Of a stretch of DNA of 64,000 nt, positions 28,362 to 36,524 are shown piece by piece (positions within the stretch are counted from its first letter, which is position 1; the number at the start of each line of letters is the position of its first letter). Source of the DNA: Brachyspira murdochii DSM 12563 (GTDB lineage: Bacteria; Spirochaetota; Brachyspiria; Brachyspirales; Brachyspiraceae); NCBI RefSeq assembly GCF_000092845.1, contig NC_014150.1, positions 2,107,510 to 2,171,509 on the forward strand, given 5' to 3'. Made by a program: the position numbers and the translations under genes. The notes below the pieces were generated by a model that made no database searches, was not told the DNA's origin, and saw only the letters and a program-made list of their open reading frames with translations.

Positions 28362-31300
28362 CTATCTTTTAGAACTGTTGTTATATTCATTTAATATTGT
28401 ATTTGCTCTTTTATAATCTATTACAGTATCGCTTTCAAAAACGCAGGCATTTCTATACAAATATTCAAGTATTTCTTTATATACTTTTCTTTTTGTTATT
28501 CCTTTTTTATCCATATTAGGAAGTTCAACATCTAATTTTTCATACATATTTTTTGCACCTACTATTATTAAAGCATTTTGTGCTCTTGAAAAAGCAACAT
28601 TTACCCTTTCAAAAGCAGTAATATGTTTAGATTTTGATTTTCCAGTCTGCGGATTTCTTACTAAACTTACTATTACTATTTCTTTTTCTTTACCCTGAAA
28701 TCTGTCAACGGTATTAATATCTATATTTATAGCAGAAAAATCGAATTTCCTTCTCTCATTTTTTAACATAGCTCTTATTTTATTAACCTGCAGTTGATAT
28801 AAACTTATAACACCAACCTGAACTTTTTTTTCTAAATTCATTTTTTTGTATTCTGAAGCTATTTGCTTTAATAACTCTATTACTATATATGCCTCAAGTA
28901 CATTATGAATAGAAGTGCTTGTCTGAGTAGTTGATTCATATATAGGAGCTTTTTTATTTTGAGATAATTTTATTTCAGAAGAATCTATCCAATATGCATG
29001 CCTATTTCTTTTAATAAATGAAAGTCCGTTTGTTCTTTTTATTTCCAATTGATGAGCTTTAACTTCATCTTCTTTATCTTTAGGTATACCAGCATTCAAT
29101 CTGTTTTCATAGAATCTGTTTATTATTTCCATAATATCGCTATGCATTCTAAACTGTGTTAATAATGAATGTTTTATTTCTTTAGGTGCCTGCTCAAAAT
29201 AGGTTTTAAATATTGAAGAGGTTACCATGTTTTCATATTTATTAAAATTTTCTTCTGTAAGAATATTTTTTACCTGTTTATTTTCATCAGTATCTTCTAT
29301 GGTGTCTATAATCTCTTTATATGATTTCTCATACTCTCCGAAAAGCGGCGGAAGCTGTCTATGGTCGCCTACAAGTATTACTTTTTTTGCCCTAAGCATA
29401 GGCATTAATAATTCCGGCGGTGTTGCCTTACTTACCTCATCTATTATTACAACATCAAAAGCGTTAAAACCTTTATCTTCCAATATTTTTATATTTTCTG
29501 TACAAGACATTCCTACTACATTACAGGAGTTTATATATGTATCTTTAAAATATTCATTTTCATAATTAATATCTACATGTTCTAATCTTTCATTAAAATC
29601 TTTTATAAAAGAGCCAAATTTATCTCTAAACTCTTTTTGACTTTCTAAAAGAGTTTTAGCTTCATCTCTTTTTGAAGATAATACATTATATATTTCACTG
29701 TTTGGAGTATTTTCTGGAATATTCGTTTCTTTTTTTATATTTCTTATTTTTTTGTTAGTATCATTTATACTATTTCTTAAATTTATTTCTTCTTCATCTA
29801 TTATTTTTATTCTGCCTTGTAATGATTTAAAATTATTTTCAAGTTCTTTTATATCTTCTTCTTTTAATGAATATTTATAAGTATTTGAATATTCTTCTAT
29901 ATTATTAAATACATTTTTTATTTTCTCTATTTTTAAAATATTTTTATCTATACATTCTTTTATAATATTAGTATTTTTAGTATCATTATATTCTTTTATT
30001 ATACTTTCATCTAATAATGCTTTATATGTTTCTTTTAATTCAAAGCTATTGTTTTTTAATTGCGATATCTCTTTTTTTATATTTCTAAACTCTTTTGAAA
30101 GTTTCTCATAATCGTCATCAGATATATCAGCATCACTCATTTTATCTCTTATTTCATTCATTTTACTTTTTAAAAGTATACTTTCAGGCAACTCTTCAGT
30201 ACAGCTGGAAGATGCTATATTTTCTTTCAATTCATAAAAATAATTAATATTTTTATATATTTCTTTTATGCCTTTTGTAAGTATATCTTCTGACATATTA
30301 TCTAAATTAAGATTAAGAACATCAATTTTTATATTTTCTAAAGAATGAAGTTCATCATTTATATTATCTAGTATTAAGTTAATATAATCTTTAGGTAGTA
30401 CAAAGTCTGCATCATTATTTTCTTTTATAAATTTATTAAAAAGATTAATTTGATGTTTTCTTCTATTTAAGTCATTATTTTTATTTTTTATATTATTAAT
30501 CTCATTTATTTGATTGTTCAGAGTATCTTTTTCTTCTTTTAGATTATTTAATTTATTTGTATGCATTTCTATTCTTGAAGTATACTGATTAATATCTCTT
30601 AAATAAAAGTCCAAATTATTTGCAAGTTTCTCGCTTTCTTCCCATTTATTTAAGTATTCATTTTTTAATTTGTCAGATATATTTTCAAAGAAAAAACTTA
30701 ATACTTTATTTTCAGTCATATGAGCTATATCTTCTGTACTTTTCTTTGCATTAAGTCTTATAGCTCTTATAATAGGTTCTTTTGCAAGTCTTTCTAATGC
30801 ATTATCAACAGCTAAGTTTGTCTGGGAAGCTATTAATACTCTCTCACCTCTTAAAGCAAATTGATATATTGCCTCAGCTATAACTGTAGTTTTTCCAGTA
30901 CCCGGAGGTCCCTGTATAAGACAAACATCTTTAGTTGCAAGCATCTTTCTTACAGCAATATTTTGTTCTCTGTTATTTTCTATTGATTTATTTAGCCATT
31001 TATCTATTTTTACACTATTAATATTTGGTATTTCTGCCTTTGAAATATCAAAAAGCCATAATGCTAGATTGGGACAGTATCCCTCATCTCTTTCCAAACT
31101 TGCTATTGATTCTCTAAGCCTTCTTATCAATGCAAAATCACCTACTGCAGATAATGCTATAAAACCGTCATCATTAAAATATTTAAATATATTTTCATCA
31201 ACATACTGCCTTATTTCTTCTTTTGATAAATCTCTTGTATCATCTAAAGTATCTTCATCTAATTCAAATGCCATCTCTATAAAATAAGGATTATCAGAAA

Positions 31301-32216
31301 CAGCTTCTATATCTTCTCTAATATTTTCAGGTATTATAAAATCAATTCCTTTTTCTTTTTTATTTTGTAACTGCTTATTTAATTCTTCTATTTCCTTTTC
31401 TGAAGGTTTAGATGACATTTCTTTTATTATCATAGAAAACTTACCTAAACTTACTGCATTTTTTGAACTTCTGTTTTTTTCATTAAAACGAAAAATCCAT
31501 CTGTCTGTAGAATATCCATTATCAAATACTTTTATGCTTTCTCTTCTGAAGTACTTTCTTATTTTGTCAAAATCCGCCTTTGAAGGAGATACTAAATGAA
31601 ATACTATAAGCTGTTTTTCTTCATTATAGTAATAATAAAAATATTTTATACCTACCAATCTTATTTTTACAAGTTCTTCTCTCCAATCTAAATAAGATTT
31701 CCAGTTTATAAGATTGTTATTTAAATGCTCTCTTATAGATTTTGTAGTATTTATTAAATCATTTAAATATTCGCCTCTATAGCCTGAAGGTATATTGGTA
31801 TGATAAGGTATAACAGTTATCTCTTTTTCAAATTCTTTTTCTCCTTCATAATTACCAATAATAGATATTTCATTTATAACAAAAAACCCTTCTTTTATGT
31901 ATCCTCTGAAAGATAAAGTTAAATCATCGCTGATATTATCTTCTAAAAATCTGTTTTTTCTAGGTCTTAAATATAATTTTCTTGATTCTCTTTTATCACC
32001 TTTTTTATCTGTATAGGTATGCGATGCATTTGTAAAATAACAAGTATTATTATAACCCTCTAAAAAGCATTCTCTTAATAAATATTCTAACTTACGCTTA
32101 TTATCTCCTATACCTTGAAAAATATCAGGAAAGTTTTTTTCTATTTCTTTTATACTGGAATTAAGCCTTACAACATCTTTATCTCTATATCTTAAATATA
32201 TGTTTCCATCAGCCAT
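28362..32216 (-). CDS. Upf1-like superfamily 1 helicase with coiled-coil insertion
   Basis: 1284 residues. Walker A (about 433-440) is GPPGTGKTTVI, followed by motif Ia ANRVLIASQTN-like (RVLIASQTNLAVDNALERL). Motif II is VVIIDEVSKATPPELL, followed by LVGDHRQLPP. Motif V is TVDRFQGKEKEIVIVSLVRN and motif VI is ERVNVAFSRAQNALIIVG. About 400 residues of charged coiled coil are inserted between motifs Ia and II. The first ~400 residues are an extra N-terminal region. It is the first gene of a five-gene minus-strand operon. The type resembles Upf1/Dna2-like 5'-3' helicases found in RNA surveillance and in defence loci. Confidence 0.85.
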   Translation of the reverse strand: MADGNIYLRYRDKDVVRLNSSIKEIEKNFPDIFQGIGDNKRKLEYLLRECFLEGYNNTCYFTNASHTYTDKKGDKRESRKLYLRPRKNRFLEDNISDDLTLSFRGYIKEGFFVINEISIIGNYEGEKEFEKEITVIPYHTNIPSGYRGEYLNDLINTTKSIREHLNNNLINWKSYLDWREELVKIRLVGIKYFYYYYNEEKQLIVFHLVSPSKADFDKIRKYFRRESIKVFDNGYSTDRWIFRFNEKNRSSKNAVSLGKFSMIIKEMSSKPSEKEIEELNKQLQNKKEKGIDFIIPENIREDIEAVSDNPYFIEMAFELDEDTLDDTRDLSKEEIRQYVDENIFKYFNDDGFIALSAVGDFALIRRLRESIASLERDEGYCPNLALWLFDISKAEIPNINSVKIDKWLNKSIENNREQNIAVRKMLATKDVCLIQGPPGTGKTTVIAEAIYQFALRGERVLIASQTNLAVDNALERLAKEPIIRAIRLNAKKSTEDIAHMTENKVLSFFFENISDKLKNEYLNKWEESEKLANNLDFYLRDINQYTSRIEMHTNKLNNLKEEKDTLNNQINEINNIKNKNNDLNRRKHQINLFNKFIKENNDADFVLPKDYINLILDNINDELHSLENIKIDVLNLNLDNMSEDILTKGIKEIYKNINYFYELKENIASSSCTEELPESILLKSKMNEIRDKMSDADISDDDYEKLSKEFRNIKKEISQLKNNSFELKETYKALLDESIIKEYNDTKNTNIIKECIDKNILKIEKIKNVFNNIEEYSNTYKYSLKEEDIKELENNFKSLQGRIKIIDEEEINLRNSINDTNKKIRNIKKETNIPENTPNSEIYNVLSSKRDEAKTLLESQKEFRDKFGSFIKDFNERLEHVDINYENEYFKDTYINSCNVVGMSCTENIKILEDKGFNAFDVVIIDEVSKATPPELLMPMLRAKKVILVGDHRQLPPLFGEYEKSYKEIIDTIEDTDENKQVKNILTEENFNKYENMVTSSIFKTYFEQAPKEIKHSLLTQFRMHSDIMEIINRFYENRLNAGIPKDKEDEVKAHQLEIKRTNGLSFIKRNRHAYWIDSSEIKLSQNKKAPIYESTTQTSTSIHNVLEAYIVIELLKQIASEYKKMNLEKKVQVGVISLYQLQVNKIRAMLKNERRKFDFSAINIDINTVDRFQGKEKEIVIVSLVRNPQTGKSKSKHITAFERVNVAFSRAQNALIIVGAKNMYEKLDVELPNMDKKGITKRKVYKEILEYLYRNACVFESDTVIDYKRANTILNEYNNSSKR

Positions 32217-32423
32217 ATTTTTTATTCCTTTTAATTATTAAAATTATTAAGATATATTATAATAATATTATTTAATCAATTAGCATAATAGTTTTATTTT
32301 AATAAGAAGATATATTTAACCCTAAAGCGTTATTAAATTTAGTATATGGTATATTATGATTATTTTCAATATTTTTTACATACTTAATTAAAAAGTATAA
32401 TGCTATTTATACAAAATTAATCT

Positions 32424-32936
32424 TTAAGGCAGATTAATAATTTCAGGATCAGTTTCTTTTTTTTCCACAAACCAGTCCTCTTCATTATTAGGATCCATTT
32501 CTGCTATTTTTTCTAACCCCATGCATATATATGTACCCTTAGCAGTTACAGCAACTTTATCATCATTAAGAAGTATATATCCTTCGCCTTCAAATATTCT
32601 TCCATCTCCTGAAGTTATTTTTCCTATTATTCTAATTTGTTCATTGATAGGCACAGGTCTTTTATACTTTGTAGTAAGAGTCATAGTAACGCCCCATTTA
32701 TCTTCACCTGTATAAGGCATCATAGCCCTTCCTATAGTTTCATCTAAAATGGCAGCAAGTATTCCGCCGTGAACTCTTGAAGGATAACCCTGATGCACAT
32801 CTTTAAATGTTACTAAAGCACATAATGACTTATCTTCTAGTTCATAAAACTCAGCTTTCAAACTCAAATCATTTTTAAATCCGCATACAAGACACATTCT
32901 TGAATTATTTTGTTTATTTAATACTTTTAATTCCAT
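32424..32936 (-). CDS. Hotdog-fold thioesterase (PaaI/YbgC-like)
   Basis: 170 residues. The hotdog helix signature SRVHGGILAAILDETIGRAM contains the catalytic-type Asp/Glu, and strands WGVTMTLTTKYKRPVPINEQ and GRIFEGEGYILLND follow. The N-terminal CLVCGFKND holds a Cys pair seen in a subgroup of this family. It probably hydrolyses an acyl-CoA; the substrate is unknown. It is monocistronic and lies upstream of the helicase operon, separated by 207 bases. Confidence 0.82.
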   Translation of the reverse strand: MELKVLNKQNNSRMCLVCGFKNDLSLKAEFYELEDKSLCALVTFKDVHQGYPSRVHGGILAAILDETIGRAMMPYTGEDKWGVTMTLTTKYKRPVPINEQIRIIGKITSGDGRIFEGEGYILLNDDKVAVTAKGTYICMGLEKIAEMDPNNEEDWFVEKKETDPEIINLP

Positions 32937-33049
32937 TTAAAAAAACCTCTATAATTATTTTATATTTTAAACTACATATTAATACTTTTATACAAAAATA
33001 CAATATACTTATTTCAAAACTATTTTAGTAATTAAAATATATTATTTTA

Positions 33050-33255
33050 AATTTATAACATGCTTTACTGCTTGAGCTGCCAGTTCTTTTAATATGTTAT
33101 GAAGTTCTGCGGCTAAAGTTAGTTATGTATTGTTTAAAATAATAATTATGTTCTACTACAGTAGATATGCTTAAATACCAGCGTTTATACAACATGTAAA
33201 ACATAATGTTTGTAATGTTAAAATAAATCTTTTCAAGTATTTTTGAAACAATTAT
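33050..33255 (-). repeat. Dispersed intergenic repeat, copy 1
   Basis: The 445-base gap 32937-33381 holds no gene I can support. On the minus strand it contains segments that recur in the 63.1-63.3 kb gap: TTGTTTCAAAAATACTTGAA against TTGTTTCAAAGGTATTTGAA, then GTTTTACATGTTGTATAAAC against GTTTTATATGTTGTACAAAC, then CTTTAGCCG and AACTGGCAGCTC-type blocks in the same order. The order is kept while spacing varies, so this is a diverged non-coding repeat or structured RNA-like element. Confidence 0.45.
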
Positions 33256-33318
33256 AATATCACTATTTCTATATTTATCAGTTTTATAAAAATAAACATT
33301 ATAAAACCTTTTATTTGG

Positions 33319-33347
33319 TTGACAAAAACGTAAATTAAATTTAATAT
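33319..33347 (+). promoter_or_regulatory. Promoter of the YtxH gene group
   Basis: A perfect TTGACA (33319-33324) and TAATAT (33342-33347) with an ideal 17-base spacer sit 35 bases upstream of the start codon. AGGAGG precedes the ATG. This is one of the best promoter matches in the window. Confidence 0.7.
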
Positions 33348-33381
33348 TAAAAATAAGTTATGTAACTAGGAGGATATTATT

Positions 33382-33645
33382 ATGTCTAAAGAAGTGTCAA
33401 GTATGTTTTCTTTTTTATTAGGTTTAACAGCCGGAATAGCATTAGGTGTGTTATTCGCTCCAAAAGCAGGTGAGGAAACTAGAGAAGATATCAAAGAAAC
33501 TATGGACAATATAAAATATAAAGTAGATGATATTTACCATAGAAGCGTTTTGAAAACTTCAGAATTAGTTGAAAAAGGTAAGGAAAAAACTAACGATTTT
33601 CTTGAAAAAAGAAAAAAAAGAACTGCTGAAGAGGCAGAAGAATAA
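33382..33645 (+). CDS. YtxH-domain protein
   Basis: 87 residues. The YtxH signature is the N-terminal membrane segment FLLGLTAGIALGVLFAPKAG followed by a GEETRE.I...-type amphipathic helix rich in Lys and Glu. Family members are small stress- or envelope-associated proteins of unknown mechanism. It has a strong promoter and ribosome-binding site (AGGAGG) and is followed after nine bases by a DUF948-like gene, so the group is an operon. Confidence 0.82.
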   Translation: MSKEVSSMFSFLLGLTAGIALGVLFAPKAGEETREDIKETMDNIKYKVDDIYHRSVLKTSELVEKGKEKTNDFLEKRKKRTAEEAEE

Positions 33646-33654
33646 TAAATAATT

Positions 33655-34050
33655 ATGCAAGATATTACATTTCAAATTAATGTTATAGCTATCTCTTTAG
33701 CTTTTATAGCAATAGCTACACTTATATTGGTGTTGGCTATATTTTTTGTTTTACTTGCAGGATATTTTAGATTCACTAATAGATTTGATAGAATATTAGA
33801 AAATATTGAATCTATTAGTGAAAAAATTAATAATATAGCCAGTACAGCAGATGAAAGTGCGAATAAGGCTAAAGGTACTTTGGATAATATCCATGAAGTT
33901 ATTAACAGCATATCAGGCAGTGTTAATAACTTCAATATAATGACTAGAGAATTTGCTAATAATTTCAGTATTATCAATATATTTAAATCTATATTTAATC
34001 TATTTAGCAGTAAAAATAAAAAAGATTATACAGATGATGATGACTTTTAA
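33655..34050 (+). CDS. DUF948-like membrane protein
   Basis: 131 residues. One long N-terminal membrane segment (about 10-37, ISLAFIAIATLILVLAIFFV) is followed by a heptad-like helical region (ILENIESISEKINNIASTAD, then KGTLDNIHEVINSISGSVNN) and a charged tail. Pairing of a YtxH protein with a DUF948-type protein is common in several phyla. A role in envelope organisation is inferred only. Confidence 0.65.
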   Translation: MQDITFQINVIAISLAFIAIATLILVLAIFFVLLAGYFRFTNRFDRILENIESISEKINNIASTADESANKAKGTLDNIHEVINSISGSVNNFNIMTREFANNFSIINIFKSIFNLFSSKNKKDYTDDDDF

Positions 34051-34071
34051 TGAATAGGACTTTGCTTTATT

Positions 34072-35148
34072 ATGATAATAAGAAAAATATTTTTTGTACT
34101 TTTTTCCATAACTTTCTTTTCTTTACTTTTATACTCTGAAGATACTAATTGGGTAATTAGGATAAAAGACGGTCAGGGTAATGTAAAAAAAATAATGACA
34201 GCTCAAGACTGTATGTCTGAAATATCAAATCTTATGATTTTTAGAGGGGCACCAGCTGAAGCAGCAGAACTTCTTCTTACAAATGATTTTCAGCTATGGC
34301 AGTTTGCATCTCAGCTTATAGAACAGGAACTTGTTTATATGAAAGCATCAGCAGAAGGTTATGATAAAGATGAAGATGTTTTAACTTTAATCTCAAAAGA
34401 AAGAGATAATCAGTTATCGCAGCTTTATATGCAGGAAAAAGTGGCAGATGATTTTGCTGTTGTTACTGATGCTGAAAAGAGAAAATTCTTTAATGACAAT
34501 AAAGCAAGAATACAGGCATCTGTAGGCAGGGCTGTAACATATGAGCAGGTAGCTATGGATATAGAAACAACGATACTTCAAGAACGTATGCGTAATGAAT
34601 ATGACAAAATAATAGCCGCTGCTGAAACTAATTATAATTTGAAATACTCTGTTACTTCAGATCCTTGTATCACTATAGATGACAGCACTGTTCCATTATC
34701 AGAGTTTAATGATATGTTTAATGAGTCTATAAAACAGGCTGGGGCAAATATACCCGCTGCATTAAGAATACAGGCAAGAGACGGTATGTTTAAGGCTTTT
34801 GTGGCAAGAGAAATTATGATGTATGAGGCTAAAAAAACAGGATTTTATGATACGCCTCAGGCTAAAGCTATAGAAAATTTTCTAACGAGAAGTGCTGTTA
34901 CGGCTAATTATATAGATAAAACTATAAGATCAACAATACCTAAACCTACAGAAGAAGAGATTAATTTAGCATATGAGCAGTATGGAAAAATGTATAATAT
35001 AGACTCTCTTCCATATGCAGATGCTCAAAAAGCTTTGGAGACTATGGTTATAGAGGCTAAAACTCAGCAGAAGTACCAAATATTAGTTACTGATTTACGA
35101 TACAGATACAGTATAGAAAAGAACCTTGATTTACTATTAAAAAAATAA
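34072..35148 (+). CDS. Exported SurA-N-like periplasmic protein
   Basis: 358 residues with a signal peptide (about 1-22: basic start, hydrophobic core ending LLLYSE). The mature part is helical, with features of SurA/PrsA chaperone N-domains (LLTNDFQLWQFASQLIEQEL; AVVTDAEKRKFFNDN; RDGMFKAFVAREIMMYEAKK). No parvulin domain motif is visible, so it may be a chaperone without isomerase activity. It lies directly upstream of an outer-membrane barrel-like protein, which fits a role in its folding or export. Confidence 0.55.
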   Translation: MIIRKIFFVLFSITFFSLLLYSEDTNWVIRIKDGQGNVKKIMTAQDCMSEISNLMIFRGAPAEAAELLLTNDFQLWQFASQLIEQELVYMKASAEGYDKDEDVLTLISKERDNQLSQLYMQEKVADDFAVVTDAEKRKFFNDNKARIQASVGRAVTYEQVAMDIETTILQERMRNEYDKIIAAAETNYNLKYSVTSDPCITIDDSTVPLSEFNDMFNESIKQAGANIPAALRIQARDGMFKAFVAREIMMYEAKKTGFYDTPQAKAIENFLTRSAVTANYIDKTIRSTIPKPTEEEINLAYEQYGKMYNIDSLPYADAQKALETMVIEAKTQQKYQILVTDLRYRYSIEKNLDLLLKK

Positions 35149-35164
35149 TTCCAGACAAAAGTTT

Positions 35165-36070
35165 ATGAGAAATAGATTATCTGCTGTATATTTTATATTG
35201 TTTATATTGCTCTGTTTTTCTCAAACTTCTTTTGCAAGAAGAAATGATTTTGATTTTGATGTATCGCCTCTTATACAAAAAAATAAAATGTTTTCAGCAG
35301 GTATTGGAGGAATATTTTCCGAATATAATGCATGGTTTATGAATGGAAGATTATATACTCTAGATCCTTATAATGAAAATATAAGCAGAAGAAACTTATA
35401 TTTTACATTTATGCCTTATTTTAAAATAAGACCTATTAAATATTTGGAACTTGGCATATCAACAGGGTTCACTTATCAAAGACAGGACTATAGAAACGAT
35501 ATAACAAGTGCTACAAATATGACAGACAGCTTTGGTTTTGATTCTATAAATGCAACTATGAAAGCGACTCTTTTAGATTGGTATTTATCTATAGGGCTTA
35601 AAGTAGGTTTTAGCTATAGCTTTATGAAAGACACTCATACATATTCTGATGTTAAAGATCCTTTTAACTTATATGCTACAATAATGATTGCAGGAGTTCC
35701 TAAAGTAATACCTGTTAACTTCTTATTTGCTTATACATTAGATACAAGGGATAATATAAAAGAAGATTTCCTCAATATAGGAGAAATATCAGGAGCAATA
35801 GAAATAATAACTTCGCCTTTTATAACATTGTATACTGGAGTTAATTATATATTTCCATATAATAAAAAAGCTAGTTTATCTTATATAGATATATTTGTAA
35901 AATTTAAAGCTACAATATCGGACTTTTTGTATATGACAACATCATATAAGAAAACTGTATATGGAACAGCAAATGCTCCTAATACAGCAGAATTTAATTT
36001 TTCTATAGAATATATGTTTTATTCACCTAAATGGGACTGGTGGCATGTAATAAAACCGAAAGAAGAATAA
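35165..36070 (+). CDS. Predicted outer-membrane beta-barrel protein
   Basis: 301 residues. A signal peptide ends near SFARRND. The mature part has alternating hydrophobic/polar strands with aromatic residues (YFTFMPYFKIRPIKYLELGI; WYLSIGLKVGFSYSF) and ends in an aromatic-rich segment (FNFSIEYMFYSPKWDWWHVI), as expected for a membrane barrel. It starts 16 bases after the SurA-N-like gene. The exact family is not recognised. Confidence 0.6.
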   Translation: MRNRLSAVYFILFILLCFSQTSFARRNDFDFDVSPLIQKNKMFSAGIGGIFSEYNAWFMNGRLYTLDPYNENISRRNLYFTFMPYFKIRPIKYLELGISTGFTYQRQDYRNDITSATNMTDSFGFDSINATMKATLLDWYLSIGLKVGFSYSFMKDTHTYSDVKDPFNLYATIMIAGVPKVIPVNFLFAYTLDTRDNIKEDFLNIGEISGAIEIITSPFITLYTGVNYIFPYNKKASLSYIDIFVKFKATISDFLYMTTSYKKTVYGTANAPNTAEFNFSIEYMFYSPKWDWWHVIKPKEE

Positions 36071-36524
36071 TTAATTCGTAGAATTTGTAAGTTTATCAAT
36101 TTTTTATTTGGTTTTTGCTGAAAAAAGTTGATTAAATAAAAAATAAAAACTTTGCCAAACATCTATATATTTATTTTTTATTAATATTGCATCTCTCAAA
36201 AACAAGGCATTGAAGTATTTTGAGTTTTCAATATATACTGAAAATTCTTTGTCAGTAATTTTTTTATTCAACTTTTTCACGCTTAGCACACAGAGTGGCG
36301 AGTTGCTGGACTTCATTGGTACGCTTCGCGAAAGTGTAAGTTTAAAATAATACTAATAGGCATTAAATATATATATAATATAAGAAATCTGTGATAATTA
36401 ATTATTATATGCATTCAATAAAATAAAACTTGTAAAATTCTCTCTTATAGTATAAAATTATATATCTTTATAAAATAATAAAAATTTTATTTAAGAAAAT
36501 CTAATTAATGGAGCAAAAATTAAG
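36071..36524. other. Intergenic region before ileS
   Basis: About 450 bases without a supported gene. The minus strand has a 70-codon frame (36104-36316) beginning MKSSNSPLCVLSVKKLN and rich in aromatic and Lys/Asn residues; it lacks a ribosome-binding site. Its first third overlaps an unusually GC-rich patch (36277-36335), with CGCTTCGCG as a small palindrome. The patch may be a short dispersed repeat. The remainder is A/T-rich leader of ileS. Confidence 0.35.

Noticed and set aside
36104-36316. 70-codon minus-strand frame before ileS as a gene
   Set aside because: No ribosome-binding site and skewed composition; kept only as a note on the intergenic region.
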